Numbered from the stretch's first letter, positions 33,708-43,468 are shown. The stretch is DNA of 64,000 nucleotides from Niabella insulamsoli (GCF_039652435.2 NZ_CP190246.1:744001-808000); one strand, 5' to 3'. A program made the numbers and translations. The notes: generated from the sequence alone by a model not told the origin.

Positions 33708-35174
33708 ATGAAGAGATTTGTAAAATTTTTAGGGTTTGGGTTTGCGCTGGCCCTGGCCATATTGCTCAACAAGCCGGTTGATGCGCAACCCAGGGTTGGC
33801 GTAAATATCAATTTCCAAACCTTTTATGACGAACTTAGCCCTTATGGCGAGTGGATTGATTATCCGGAGTATGGATACACCTGGCGCCCGCGCTTAGGAT
33901 CTGATTTCCGGCCTTATTCGACCAACGGCTCCTGGGCTTATACCGCCGATAACGATTGGATGTGGAACTCGGGATATGATTGGGGATGGGCGCCTTTCCA
34001 CTATGGCCGCTGGTTTTATGATCCCTTTTATGGCTGGCTTTGGGTGCCGGGCTATGAATGGTCTCCTGCCTGGGTTTCCTGGCGCGGCGGCGGCGATTAT
34101 TACGGATGGGCTCCCATACGCCCCGGCATTAATATCAGTATCGGGTTTGGAAGCTATAATCCGCCCTACGATTACTGGACATTTGCTCCTTGCAGGTACA
34201 TGACTTCAAGATATATTAGTCGCTATTACTATCCCTACCGGAACAATGTAACAATATTTAATCGTACGACTATTATCAATAATTATTATGGCGCCAGAGG
34301 AAACAGTACCCGCAGCAGCAGAGGGTATTATACCAACGGTCCGCGCCGCGGCGATGTGGAAAGATATACCGGGCGTATCAATGCCGTAAGCGTGAGAAAT
34401 GCTACTCGCCCTGGCAGAAGTGCTGTAAGCAGAAATTCCATATCAGTATATAGGCCATCGGTGACCAGAAGTGGAAACAATTCAAGCTACGCGCCAAGAA
34501 CAGTTCAGCGCTATGACAGAAGCAGTGTAGCGCGCAACTCGGGCAGCAGAACTGACAGAAGCACGAATGTACGTAGTTCTCGTTCTGACAATAACAACGT
34601 AAACGTTGCTCCAAGGCGCGAAAGCGCGAACAATGATAGAAGTAGAAGTAGCAATGCAATCCGATCATCATCGGCACGCAGGATAGAGGCTACTCCGGAC
34701 AGAAGTTCGAGCAGCAGGAGTTCGAGCACTCAAAGCAATACGAATATGCGTGAAAATCAAAGGCAGGTGCAGCGTTCTGAGGCGGCAAGGAGTTCAAACG
34801 ACCGCGCTGCGATCTACAGGCAGCGCAATGAGGAAGCCCGCCAACGGTCCGAGCAGGCAAGGCAACAGCAACGCGAAACTCAGGTGAGGCAGCAGCGTGA
34901 AGCGCAGGTAAGACAACAGCAAGAGGCCCGCTCGCGCGAAATGAACCAGCGCCGTGCCAGCGAAGCCGCTTCCCAGCAACGTGCTCAGGCGCAACGTGAA
35001 GCCGCAGCTTCCAGATCAAGGGCGGTGCAAGCGCAAAGGCAACAGTCCGCACCCCGCGTAGAGAGAAGCATGCCGAGCAGGAGTTATGAAAGCCGCAGCA
35101 GTAGCAGTCGCAGTTCAAGCACCCCGCGTTCTTCTGGCGGCAGCGAAAGAAGCAGCCGCGGAAGGGGTAGGTAA
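33708..35174 (+). CDS. DUF6600-type exported protein with RS/Q-rich tail
   Basis: A 488-residue secreted protein with a signal peptide (cleavage about residue 26, VDAQ). Residues about 35-165 carry the Trp/Tyr-rich repeat block typical of DUF6600 proteins: PYGEWIDYPEYGYTW, GWAPFHYGRWFYDP, GWLWVPGYEWSPAWVSW. Residues about 200-488 are low complexity: Arg/Ser/Asn-rich, then a Gln/Arg/Ala/Glu segment (residues about 370-450) and an Arg/Ser tail. The tail is strongly basic. It is monocistronic with its own terminator. Known only as an envelope-associated family; the function is not established. Confidence 0.82.
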   Translation: MKRFVKFLGFGFALALAILLNKPVDAQPRVGVNINFQTFYDELSPYGEWIDYPEYGYTWRPRLGSDFRPYSTNGSWAYTADNDWMWNSGYDWGWAPFHYGRWFYDPFYGWLWVPGYEWSPAWVSWRGGGDYYGWAPIRPGINISIGFGSYNPPYDYWTFAPCRYMTSRYISRYYYPYRNNVTIFNRTTIINNYYGARGNSTRSSRGYYTNGPRRGDVERYTGRINAVSVRNATRPGRSAVSRNSISVYRPSVTRSGNNSSYAPRTVQRYDRSSVARNSGSRTDRSTNVRSSRSDNNNVNVAPRRESANNDRSRSSNAIRSSSARRIEATPDRSSSSRSSSTQSNTNMRENQRQVQRSEAARSSNDRAAIYRQRNEEARQRSEQARQQQRETQVRQQREAQVRQQQEARSREMNQRRASEAASQQRAQAQREAAASRSRAVQAQRQQSAPRVERSMPSRSYESRSSSSRSSSTPRSSGGSERSSRGRGR

Positions 35175-35216
35175 AAATTTGTGTAGGTTTAGTTTTTTAT
35201 ATATTTAAAGTTTGCG

Positions 35217-35250
35217 AAACGGTTCCGGCTCTCCGGAACCGTTTTTTTTT
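35217..35250 (+). terminator. Terminator after DUF6600 gene
   Basis: AAACGGTTCCGG and CCGGAACCGTTT form a 12-bp stem with a 4-nt loop, followed by a run of nine or more T. Confidence 0.92.
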
Positions 35251-35262
35251 GGACTCATTTAT

Positions 35263-35276
35263 AACGCCATGGCGCT
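35263..35276. promoter_or_regulatory. Palindrome upstream of uxuA
   Basis: CGCCATGGCG (35265-35274) is perfect; the outer bases (AA...CT) extend the symmetry imperfectly. It lies about 50 nt before the uxuA ATG, so it is a possible operator; it does not match the palindrome near uxaC. Confidence 0.3.
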
Positions 35277-35323
35277 AAAAATCTTTTATCCGTGAAAGTT
35301 TTTTATTCTATTTTTAGCCCATT

Positions 35324-36508
35324 ATGAGCTACAAAATGATACAAACCATGCGATGGTATGGTGATAACGATGTTGTTTCCCTTAGCGATATCCGGCAGTC
35401 TGGTGCAACAGGCATCGTAACAGCGCTTCATCATATTCCTGTTGGTGAAATCTGGACCAACGAAGAAATTTTGAAAAGAAAAGAAGTCATTGAAAATGCC
35501 GGCCTAACCTGGGAAGTGGTGGAGAGCCTGCCGGTACATGAGGATATCAAGAAAAGAAACGGCAACTATCAGCAATGGATTGATAACTATAAGGTAAGTA
35601 TGGCCAACCTTGCGGCGAATGGAATTAAAGTGGTTACTTATAATTTTATGCCGGTCTTGGACTGGGTTAGAACCAACCTCGATTACCCTACCGCAACCGG
35701 AGCGCGCTGTCTGCGGTTTGGCTGGAAAGAATTTATTGCGTTTGATGTTTATATTTTAAGAAGGCCGGATGCCGAAAAAGATTATCCGGAAGCAGAGGTG
35801 AAAAAGGCCAAAAAGTTTTTTGACAGTCTTAGTTTGAATGAGATCGAAAAATTGAAGATTACCTGCCTTATGGGCTTGCCAGGCTCAGACGGCTTATTTA
35901 CAACGGAGGAAGTATTGTCGCTCTTAAATGAGTACGGCCATATTTCTGCTGATCAGCTGCAGCAGAACTTATTTTCATTTTTGAATGAAATTGCGCCAAC
36001 AGCTGAAGCACATGGTGTGCAATTGGCTATTCACCCGGATGACCCGCCTTATCCTATTTTGGGCCTGCCCAGGATTATGAGCACGGACGCGCATATTGAA
36101 GCGCTGTTTCAACACGTGCCATCTAAAAATGCAGGGCTTTGCTTTTGTACCGGCTCCTACAGCGCTAGAAAGGACAATGATCTTTTGTCCATGATCAAAA
36201 AATATGGCGACCGCGTTTATTTTTTACATCTACGCAGCACCGATCGTGATGAAGAGGGCAATTTTTTCGAAGCCAATCATTTGGAAGGCAACGGAAATAT
36301 TGTATCGATCATTCAATACGTGGCGCAGCTGCAGCATGAACAGCAACGTCGCATTCCAATGCGTCCCGACCACGGCCATCAAATGCTCGATGATCTGGAA
36401 AAGCAAACTTATCCCGGCTACTCAGCCATTGGAAGGTTGAAGGGGTTGGCCGAAATAAGAGGCGTGGAAGCAGCGGTTCATCAGCTTCAACTGAATGAAA
36501 AAGTTTAG
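35324..36508 (+). CDS. uxuA: Mannonate dehydratase
   Basis: UxuA dehydrates D-mannonate to 2-keto-3-deoxygluconate in the glucuronate branch, feeding the kdgK-eda steps encoded in the operon at the window start. The 394-residue length is normal. Motifs: QTMRWYGDNDVVSLSDIRQ near the N-terminus, LAIHPDDPPYPILGLPRI (metal-binding His/Asp, about residue 240) and FCTGSYSARKDN (about residue 272), then FLHLRSTDRD and MRPDHGHQML. It is placed 27 kb from the other uronate genes with its own terminator. UxuB (fructuronate reductase) is not in the window. Confidence 0.95.
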   Translation: MSYKMIQTMRWYGDNDVVSLSDIRQSGATGIVTALHHIPVGEIWTNEEILKRKEVIENAGLTWEVVESLPVHEDIKKRNGNYQQWIDNYKVSMANLAANGIKVVTYNFMPVLDWVRTNLDYPTATGARCLRFGWKEFIAFDVYILRRPDAEKDYPEAEVKKAKKFFDSLSLNEIEKLKITCLMGLPGSDGLFTTEEVLSLLNEYGHISADQLQQNLFSFLNEIAPTAEAHGVQLAIHPDDPPYPILGLPRIMSTDAHIEALFQHVPSKNAGLCFCTGSYSARKDNDLLSMIKKYGDRVYFLHLRSTDRDEEGNFFEANHLEGNGNIVSIIQYVAQLQHEQQRRIPMRPDHGHQMLDDLEKQTYPGYSAIGRLKGLAEIRGVEAAVHQLQLNEKV

Positions 36509-36520
36509 TATATAAAAGAC

Positions 36521-36552
36521 AAATGCCCGCAGCTCGCGGGCATTTATTTTAT
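36521..36552 (+). terminator. Terminator after uxuA
   Basis: AAATGCCCGC/GCGGGCATTT perfect 10-bp stem, loop AGCTC, then a T-rich tract. Its near-symmetric AT flanks could also serve the convergent gene at 36568. Confidence 0.88.
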
Positions 36553-36567
36553 TAAGCGGGCAAAGTG

Positions 36568-37365
36568 CTAATAACCATCCCCGTCTAGCAAGTTGCCTAA
36601 TCCGCCCAACACGCTTCCTTCCTCTTTGCGATTGGTGGTTGCAAAGGATAGAATGCGCGAAGCCAGTCGGCTTACAGGCAGGGTTTGAATCCATACACGG
36701 CCGGGGCCGGTGAGATTGGCAAAGAAAAAGCCTTCGCCGCCAAAGAGTTTATTCCTAATTCCTTTTACGAGTTCGATGTCGTAGCGCACGCCCTGCGTAA
36801 AGGCAACGAGGCAACCTGTATCAATTTTTAAACGCTCGCCTGTTTGAAGGTCCCGGTGAAACACATGCCCGCCGGCGTGCACAAACGACATACCGTCGCC
36901 TTCGAGTTTTTGCATAATAAAACCTTCGCCGCCAAATAGGCCGGTACCTAACCGGCGTTGAAATTCTATGCCTACAGAAACTCCTTTAGCAGCGCAGAGA
37001 AAGGCATCTTTCTGGCAAATAACTTTTCCTCCCAAAGCCGACAGGTCGAGCGGAATAATTTTACCGGGATAAGGCGAGGCGAAGGCAACTTTTTTCTTGC
37101 CATGGCCTACATTACTATAGGCGGTCATGAAAAGGCTTTCACCGGTGAGGATTCTTTTTCCGGCGCTCATGAGTTTCCCAAGAAATCCGCCGGTCTGGCT
37201 TCGTTGGCTTCCGTCGCCAAAGATGGTGCCCATTTCGATGCCCTCGTCCATCATCATGAAACTGCCGGCTTCCGCAATCGCGGTTTCCTGTGGGTCGAGT
37301 TCAATGCTTACATATTGCATTTCTTCGCCAAAAATTTCGTAGTCTATTTCGTGACTTGCTTTCAT
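36568..37365 (-). CDS. AIM24/TIGR00266-family protein
   Basis: A 265-residue protein of the AIM24-like (TIGR00266) family, built from tandem beta-barrel units related to tubby C-terminal-like folds. The hallmark phrases are AEAGSFMMMDEGIEM (about residue 32), LPVSRLASRI and the repeated Gly/Phe motif FGGEGF (about residues 146 and 213). The C-terminus GLGNLLDGDGY is Gly-rich. Molecular function is unknown. It is monocistronic on the minus strand, convergent with uxuA. Confidence 0.88.
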   Translation of the reverse strand: MKASHEIDYEIFGEEMQYVSIELDPQETAIAEAGSFMMMDEGIEMGTIFGDGSQRSQTGGFLGKLMSAGKRILTGESLFMTAYSNVGHGKKKVAFASPYPGKIIPLDLSALGGKVICQKDAFLCAAKGVSVGIEFQRRLGTGLFGGEGFIMQKLEGDGMSFVHAGGHVFHRDLQTGERLKIDTGCLVAFTQGVRYDIELVKGIRNKLFGGEGFFFANLTGPGRVWIQTLPVSRLASRILSFATTNRKEEGSVLGGLGNLLDGDGY

Positions 37366-37460
37366 TCGTAAATGGTTTATGTTTTTAAGATTGAATGGAA
37401 CTTATAATGAACGTATCATCTTTATATTTTATAATTGATTTTTAATATAATCATTCATCG

Positions 37461-38765
37461 TTATTCGGTGGATGTTGAATGGGCGTGCAACGCCTGATGC
37501 AGTTGTTCTTTGTCCAGTTGTTTTTCCCATCGCGCTACAACAACGGTGGCCACCGCATTTCCCGTCATATTGGTTAAAGCCCGGCACTCGCTCATAAAGC
37601 GATCGATGCCCAATATCAACGTCATTCCGGCGATCGGCACTTCCGGTACAACAGCCAATGTTGCCGCGAGTGTGATAAACCCGGCACCACTTACGCCGGC
37701 GGCGCCTTTAGAACTAAGCATTGCGATGAGTAATAAAACGGTCTGGCTTTGAAGTGAAAGGTCGATATTGCAGGCCTGTGCGATAAACAGGGCGGCCAGC
37801 GTCATATAAATATTCGTACCATCTAAATTGAATGAATAGCCTGTTGGCACTACCAGCCCTACAATAGGTTTGGCGCAACCTGCCCTTTCCATTTTTTGCA
37901 TCAAGGTTGGCAGGGCAGCTTCGGAGGAACTGGTGCCTAACACCAGCAATAATTCATCCTTTATGTATCTTAAAAAGCGAAAGATATTAAAGCCATTATA
38001 CCGGGCTACCAACCCCAACACTACAATCACAAAAAATACGGAGGTGGCATAAAAAGTAACAACCAGCGCTACCAGGTTGCCCATAGAGTCGATGCCGTAT
38101 TTACCGATGGTAAATGCGATAGCCCCGAAAGCGCCAATGGGCGCCAGCTTCATCAGAAGGGAAACAATCTTGAAAACCGGATGGGCCAGCGCTTCTAAAA
38201 AAACTAAAACGGGTTTGCTATGAGGCATCGTTTGGGAAATGGCAATGCCCATTAAAATAGCGATCACAAGAATCTGCAGGATATTATCTCCGCTAAGCGG
38301 GCTAACCAGCGTTTTGGGAATAATTTCTAAAACAAAATTTATCAGCGAACTATCGTGAGCTTTGCTGACATATTGCGAAATAGAAGCGGCTTGTAGCGTT
38401 GACGGATCGATATTCAAACCTTTGCCCGGTTGAACAATATTGCTCACGATAAGGCCGATGATCAACGCCAGCGTAGAAAAACTTATGAAATAAATAAAGG
38501 CTTTTCCGGCGACACGCCCTACTTTTTTCATATCGTTCATCGAAGCGATGCCAACTGTGATGGTGATGAAAATGACAGGCGCGATGATCATTTTTACCAG
38601 GGCGATAAAGCCGTCGCCTAAAGGTTTCATGCGTTCGCCCACTTCGGGATAAAAGTATCCCAGTGCGCAACCCACTATAATTGCGATGAGAACCTGTATG
38701 TACAAGACCTGATAAAACTTCTTCTTTTTTGCAGGATTGGCGTTGGCGTCATCTGTAACAATCAT
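37461..38765 (-). CDS. Dicarboxylate/amino acid:cation symporter (DAACS)
   Basis: A 434-residue inner-membrane secondary transporter of the GltP/DctA family. The HP1 serine-rich loop LGTSSSEAALPTLM (about residue 276) and the cation/substrate site SFNLDGTNIYMTLAALFIAQ (about residue 309) are visible, as is the HP2-like GAAGVSGAGFITLAATL. It imports C4-dicarboxylates, glutamate or aspartate with Na+ or H+; the sequence does not decide which. The gene is followed 30 bp away (upstream gene end at 38796) by an exported protein gene on the same strand. Confidence 0.9.
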   Translation of the reverse strand: MIVTDDANANPAKKKKFYQVLYIQVLIAIIVGCALGYFYPEVGERMKPLGDGFIALVKMIIAPVIFITITVGIASMNDMKKVGRVAGKAFIYFISFSTLALIIGLIVSNIVQPGKGLNIDPSTLQAASISQYVSKAHDSSLINFVLEIIPKTLVSPLSGDNILQILVIAILMGIAISQTMPHSKPVLVFLEALAHPVFKIVSLLMKLAPIGAFGAIAFTIGKYGIDSMGNLVALVVTFYATSVFFVIVVLGLVARYNGFNIFRFLRYIKDELLLVLGTSSSEAALPTLMQKMERAGCAKPIVGLVVPTGYSFNLDGTNIYMTLAALFIAQACNIDLSLQSQTVLLLIAMLSSKGAAGVSGAGFITLAATLAVVPEVPIAGMTLILGIDRFMSECRALTNMTGNAVATVVVARWEKQLDKEQLHQALHAHSTSTE

Positions 38766-38795
38766 CCGCTTATTTTTTCCGAAATATCGGTAAAA

Positions 38796-39380
38796 TTATT
38801 TAAGCAACTCGGGCGGGACTATTTTTTTTAGGAATGGCATCTTATCTTCCTCCATGACAATGAATTTCCATTGCTCTAAGTTGGCGGATTTTGCAATTAC
38901 GTTTTTGACAGAATAAATGCGGTAAAACCCCGTGTTGCTATCATATTTTACATTGTCTTCGCCAAATTTAGATTGCAGGGAAAGCGTTAATAATTCACTT
39001 TCCGCATTCGCGGTGTCAACAACGGAAGTATCACCCTGATCATGGAATTTCATACTTAGGATATTAGCATATTCGAGCGTTAAAAAATGCGCCGAATCAA
39101 TCCTGCGGGAGTCGCCAACTTTCAACACGCGGGGTGAATCAATTGAAAACTGAAAGCCTGGCAACGTGAAGATTTTTTCCATTGCAGAGATCATCTGCTC
39201 TTTGGGTACGATCGAAAACAGATCGTCGATGATAAAGTCAGAAGCTGATCTGAAATCTTTTTTGATGATAAGGTCGGTATAGTGCAGAAATTGTTTTTCA
39301 GCAGCCTTTTTATAAGGTTGTGCGAAGCCAATATGGCCAATATTTATTAAAATTAAAAAGAAAAAAATACGGTATTTCAT
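38796..39380 (-). CDS. Exported protein of unknown function
   Basis: I do not recognise the family. From ATG 39380 the product has 194 residues with a Sec signal peptide (MKYRIFFFLILINIGHIGFAQ). The frame could extend upstream to 39458, but the extra residues would bury the signal peptide. The mature part begins with helices (YKKAAEKQFLHYTDLIIKKDF) and continues with alternating strands, which could be an NTF2-like fold (inference). It ends 30 bp before the start of the symporter gene, so the two may be co-transcribed. Confidence 0.65.
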   Translation of the reverse strand: MKYRIFFFLILINIGHIGFAQPYKKAAEKQFLHYTDLIIKKDFRSASDFIIDDLFSIVPKEQMISAMEKIFTLPGFQFSIDSPRVLKVGDSRRIDSAHFLTLEYANILSMKFHDQGDTSVVDTANAESELLTLSLQSKFGEDNVKYDSNTGFYRIYSVKNVIAKSANLEQWKFIVMEEDKMPFLKKIVPPELLK

Positions 39381-39476
39381 GTACTTGTTTTTATACAACC
39401 CATGAAATTCGCAACAGTAGGAAGAGCATTTCAGGGATGCATTACATCTTATAATCAAATAATAATGCCAAAGTGG

Positions 39477-40073
39477 TTAGAATTTGAGTTTCTTAAAATA
39501 AAACTGCCGGTCTTCGTCGGTTACCGGCCTTAAAACGCGGCAGGGATTGCCCACTGCGATTACATTTGAAGGGATGTCGCGGGTGACCACGCTTCCGGCT
39601 CCAATCACACAATTATCGCCAATCGTAATACCCGGATTAACAATGCACCCACCACCCATCCACACGCTGTGGCCAATGGTAATCGGAAATGCATATTCAA
39701 AAGCTGCGTTTCTTGGATCGTGATGGATAGGATGCCCTGCAGCATAGAGTGAAATGTTCGGGCCAAAAAAAACGTTATCTCCAATGGTTACGGGCGCACA
39801 ATCGAGTATCGTGCAGTGATAGTTGGCATAGAAATTTTCACCTACCGATATATTATAACCATAATCACAATAAAACGGGGATTCGATGTGGAAATGGTTG
39901 CCTGCATGGCCCAGCAGCGCTCGAAAAAGTTGGTTACGCTGATCAATGTTGCGCGGATGAAGCGAATTGATTTGAAACGTAAGGTCGCGTGCGCGCTGCC
40001 GTTCCGTAAAAATCAACTCATCGGAAGCCTGATAAGGTTTCCCGGTCAGCATTTTTTCCTTTTCCCTACTCAT
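39477..40073 (-). CDS. Sugar O-acetyltransferase (Maa/LacA type)
   Basis: A 198-residue left-handed beta-helix acetyltransferase of the maltose/galactoside O-acetyltransferase family. The N-terminal MSREKEKMLTGKPYQASDELI is the Maa-type start. Hexapeptide repeats run from about residue 70 (YNISVGENFYANY, VTIGDNVFFGPN) to about 170 (ITIGDNCVIGAGSVVTRDIP). The catalytic His lies in YAAGHPIHHDPR (about residue 113). It acetylates sugars with acetyl-CoA, possibly as detoxification. It ends 97 bp from the start of the next minus-strand gene. Confidence 0.92.
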   Translation of the reverse strand: MSREKEKMLTGKPYQASDELIFTERQRARDLTFQINSLHPRNIDQRNQLFRALLGHAGNHFHIESPFYCDYGYNISVGENFYANYHCTILDCAPVTIGDNVFFGPNISLYAAGHPIHHDPRNAAFEYAFPITIGHSVWMGGGCIVNPGITIGDNCVIGAGSVVTRDIPSNVIAVGNPCRVLRPVTDEDRQFYFKKLKF

Positions 40074-40099
40074 AAATTCATGTTGGAAAGTTTCGAAAT

Positions 40100-41068
40100 T
40101 TACTCCTTCGTATATTCCGGATGTTGTGGCGGCAGTTCGCTTACCTGCTTTTCATCCACTATTATTTCCATGTGAACCGCATATTTGGAAGGTTTAATGC
40201 CGACGCTATATTTTTCAGCATACACCTGCGTAAACTCAGCTCCAAAATACAAAATAAACGACGTATAATAAACCCAAAGCAATACAATAATGATTGTGCC
40301 TGCCGCTCCAAAAATAGCCCCCGGACTCGCTTTGGTAATATACAGATCGATAAGCAGTTTCCCGATGCCGAAAAGTACAGTAGTAAAAGCCGCGCCTACA
40401 AAAGCCGGTTTCCATTTGATGATAACATCAGGAAGTACTTTGAAAATAATAGCAAACAGGAAAGTGATTACCGAGAAAGTGAGCACATTGTTAAGGATGA
40501 TGAATAACCAGCCCGACTCTACAGGCACTAGATCCTGGAGCCTTGTTTGAACGCTGCCCAAAATGCTGTTGAGGATCAGCGACACGAGTAATAAAAAGCC
40601 CAAAGAAATAATCAGTGAAAAAGATTTAAGCCGATTGGTAAGCAAACCCATAATACCTTTACGGGGTTTAGCTTTCACCTTCCAAATTGTATTAAGGCTG
40701 TCCTGGATTTCCAAAAAAACGGCTGTTGCACCAATGATAAGAGAAATGATACCGATAATTAATGCCATAGTGGTTTTCCCGCTTAAACTGGCTTCGGTGA
40801 CCATATTTTGAATTTGAAGCGCCGTGGCGCTATCCGTAAAATTGATGACCGTGTCGTAGATTTTGCCTTCGATGATTTCTTTTTTGTAGATAAGGCTCGC
40901 CGATGCAATCACAATAGTGAGCAACGGCGCCATTGAAAATACAGTGCAATACGCCAGGGAGGAGCTGAGTTTCGGCACTTTGTCGTTGGCGAAACCTTTT
41001 GCGGAGGCAATCAAAATATCTTTAGCTTGCCGGAAAAATGTTTTGGGTCGGTTGAATACTTTTTTCAT
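40100..41068 (-). CDS. YihY/BrkB-family inner-membrane protein
   Basis: A 322-residue integral membrane protein of the YihY (formerly RNase BN) family with about six helices. Typical sequences are KLSSSLAYCTVFSMAPLLTIVIA (about residue 35), FLEIQDSLNTIWKVK (about 117) and the late LLWVYYTSFILYFGAEFTQVYAE (about 268). The protein is not a ribonuclease; transport or lipid roles are proposed for relatives. The last 25 residues are hydrophilic. It ends 26 bp upstream of the acetyltransferase start, so the two are probably co-transcribed. Confidence 0.9.
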   Translation of the reverse strand: MKKVFNRPKTFFRQAKDILIASAKGFANDKVPKLSSSLAYCTVFSMAPLLTIVIASASLIYKKEIIEGKIYDTVINFTDSATALQIQNMVTEASLSGKTTMALIIGIISLIIGATAVFLEIQDSLNTIWKVKAKPRKGIMGLLTNRLKSFSLIISLGFLLLVSLILNSILGSVQTRLQDLVPVESGWLFIILNNVLTFSVITFLFAIIFKVLPDVIIKWKPAFVGAAFTTVLFGIGKLLIDLYITKASPGAIFGAAGTIIIVLLWVYYTSFILYFGAEFTQVYAEKYSVGIKPSKYAVHMEIIVDEKQVSELPPQHPEYTKE

Positions 41069-41173
41069 CTAGCGGTGTAATTTTATTGGTAACCTGTTGA
41101 TTATATCCAATAATAACGCCACAATGATGAAAGCGGTATAAAAATTTCATTGCACCGATCGGGTTAAAAAGCA

Positions 41174-43468
41174 TTAGAACGGATAGCCAATGCCGATATT
41201 AAGGATCAGGTTTTGTTTCCGCCAGGTAGGATCTCCAAAATTCATTTTATCAAATACCCAACGTTCTCCTTTAGGCAACCAGGGTTTTCTGAAAGGTGTG
41301 GCAAGGTCAAACCGTATAACAAAAATTGTTGCATCTACTCTTAAGCCTACGCCGCCGCCTACTGCAAATTCGTTTAAGGCACGGCCAAAATTAAAACGGC
41401 TTCCGATTCTTGAAGTATCCGTCTTGGCGGTCCAGATATTACCGGCATCTACAAAGGCGGCGCCATGAATAACGCTGAAAAGTTTCGCTCTGAGTTCGCC
41501 ATTTAGCATCATTTTTATATCGCCACCCTGATCTGCAAAGAACTGGGTTTCATCTGGATTGATATCGTAATTATATGTTCCCGGCCCCAGTGACCTGGCG
41601 CGGAAAGCCCGGATATCGTTGCTGCCACCCGCAAAGAACTGTCTAACATAAGGCAATACCGAACTATTGCCATAGGGAATGCCATAACCCACATTCGCGC
41701 GTCCTGCGAGTACGAGTTGGGGTTTTATTTTATAATAATCCCGGAAGTCGGCTTCTAATCTGATGAACTGGTTTACCGGCGTATTCAACAGGGTTTTTCG
41801 TCCTTCTTCATTTTTCTTTAGAAAAGCATTGACCAAATTGCCCGCCGTTTCTACCGAACCCAGAAAATAAATATGATTTCTTTTGTCCTGCCTGAATTGA
41901 TCACTATATGTGAATTTATAATTGGTGCTGAAAATAAATTGGTTCTCATAGTTGCCACGCAGACTGGGCACCTGCACCAGCAGCTGCTCTAAACTGTCAG
42001 TGGTTTTCAATGTTCTAACATAAGAAACGGAAAACGGGTTAAAGTTGTGCTCAATATAAGGGCTTCCTTTAAAGATATAACCGTACTCCAGGTTACCAGA
42101 AAGCATCGTGAAGTAGAGCGCGCGGCTCAACAGTTGCCCGCTCAGGGTGATATGCGTTTTCGGAACTGAATTTTGCTCGTTTCGAAATTCAATGGGTGAA
42201 ACAAGGCGCGGAAATACAAGGCTGGCGCTGGCTCCGAGCGAATAGGAATTTGTTTTTGCACCACTTACCTGCGTTTCGAAACCACCGCTGAGACTGGTGA
42301 TTAATTGCTCCGCGCCGCGGAACAGGTTTCTGTTGGTGTTGGTTATTTTCAACTCCGAGCCAACAAAGTTGTTGGATTTGCTGGTGCCGGTCACCTGGAA
42401 CGACAGCGACCTTTTCTTCTGCGGCGTTAAATAAAAGTTGGCATCCATCAGGTCGCTTCCTAAAGTATCGAGGGGGTCGAACTCGGCTTTCACATAACGA
42501 AACGTTCCGATATTGACTAAACGGTTCAGGCTCAAGCTATGGTCGTGCCGGTTGTAGATTTCATCATTTTCAAAAAATACCAGCCGGTCAAAAAGTTGAG
42601 GTTTATAAGTATTTCGGGGATCGAAAATTTTAAAACTGTTGTGGATCACCGGTTTTGACACCCTGATCGCGGAGTCGCGTCGCAAATGGTAGTTTGGATA
42701 AATATTGATATCGTTAATGCGATAAGGCTTGAGTGCTTCAATCGGTGTGAGATCTTTCACTCTCACATAAACGTTTACTTTATTGTCGCCGATGGTGCTG
42801 TCAACCTTGATGATGATATAATCAGGGTTGAAGAAAAAATATCCCCTTTCTTTCAGTTCGTTGTCAATTCTTTCACGCTCTGTGGTGAAAGCGTCGATAT
42901 CATAATAATCATCTGTTTTTAAGACCGTTTTTTCGGAGGTTCTCCTGATAATATTTTCGAGTGCCGTGGGTTCAGTTGGGAATTCTATCTGGTTGATTTG
43001 ATACCTGTCGCGTGTAAATGCAGCATATTTAGCGCGTCCCTTTTTCCCTTTGATTTCTGTTGTGCCGGTTACAGAAGCCTGCAGATAGCCTTTGCTAATC
43101 AGATAGCTTTGCAGCACATTGATATTGTTTTGAACTTTTACATCGGTCATCAACACCGGCGGTTCACCCAGCTTGTTCCTCATCCAATATTTGAGCCCCT
43201 TCTCTTTTTTGGGTTCTCCGGCCAGGTTGTAAAAAAATAATTTATAACGGAAGCCCAGTATTTTTTTGTTAGGCTCGGGCCGGGTTTTGCTTTCAAGGGC
43301 ATTTTTTAAATCTTTCTGGCCCGGCACTTTTTTGGCCGAATCAGGATTCACCGCCACGTCGGCGCCCGTGTATAAAACTTGCCCCTCCTTCAGGTTTTTC
43401 GTTGCGCTACATGAATAAAGCAACGCTGTTATCATTAGAAATAATATGCTGTAGTTGTTATGCCGCAT
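41174..43468 (-). CDS. tamL: Outer-membrane assembly lipoprotein TamL (BamA/TamA superfamily)
   Basis: A 764-residue Omp85-type protein. Unlike proteobacterial TamA it has a lipobox (LLYSC, Cys20), the feature of Bacteroidota TamL. POTRA-like domains span about residues 40-330 (YYDIDAFTTERERIDNELKERGYFFFNPDYI, described by its ends), followed by the 16-strand barrel. The lid-lock type motif appears as FFAGGSNDIRAFRARSLGPG (about residue 630), and the C-terminal strand ends LILNIGIGYPF. It is downstream of tamB in the same direction (72 bp). It would insert or shape outer-membrane proteins or help lipid transfer with TamB. Confidence 0.9.
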   Translation of the reverse strand: MRHNNYSILFLMITALLYSCSATKNLKEGQVLYTGADVAVNPDSAKKVPGQKDLKNALESKTRPEPNKKILGFRYKLFFYNLAGEPKKEKGLKYWMRNKLGEPPVLMTDVKVQNNINVLQSYLISKGYLQASVTGTTEIKGKKGRAKYAAFTRDRYQINQIEFPTEPTALENIIRRTSEKTVLKTDDYYDIDAFTTERERIDNELKERGYFFFNPDYIIIKVDSTIGDNKVNVYVRVKDLTPIEALKPYRINDINIYPNYHLRRDSAIRVSKPVIHNSFKIFDPRNTYKPQLFDRLVFFENDEIYNRHDHSLSLNRLVNIGTFRYVKAEFDPLDTLGSDLMDANFYLTPQKKRSLSFQVTGTSKSNNFVGSELKITNTNRNLFRGAEQLITSLSGGFETQVSGAKTNSYSLGASASLVFPRLVSPIEFRNEQNSVPKTHITLSGQLLSRALYFTMLSGNLEYGYIFKGSPYIEHNFNPFSVSYVRTLKTTDSLEQLLVQVPSLRGNYENQFIFSTNYKFTYSDQFRQDKRNHIYFLGSVETAGNLVNAFLKKNEEGRKTLLNTPVNQFIRLEADFRDYYKIKPQLVLAGRANVGYGIPYGNSSVLPYVRQFFAGGSNDIRAFRARSLGPGTYNYDINPDETQFFADQGGDIKMMLNGELRAKLFSVIHGAAFVDAGNIWTAKTDTSRIGSRFNFGRALNEFAVGGGVGLRVDATIFVIRFDLATPFRKPWLPKGERWVFDKMNFGDPTWRKQNLILNIGIGYPF

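Noticed and set aside
34402..35118. Antisense frames of 66-142 residues opposite the DUF6600 tail
   Set aside because: They arise from the repetitive Arg/Ser/Gln codons of the real gene.
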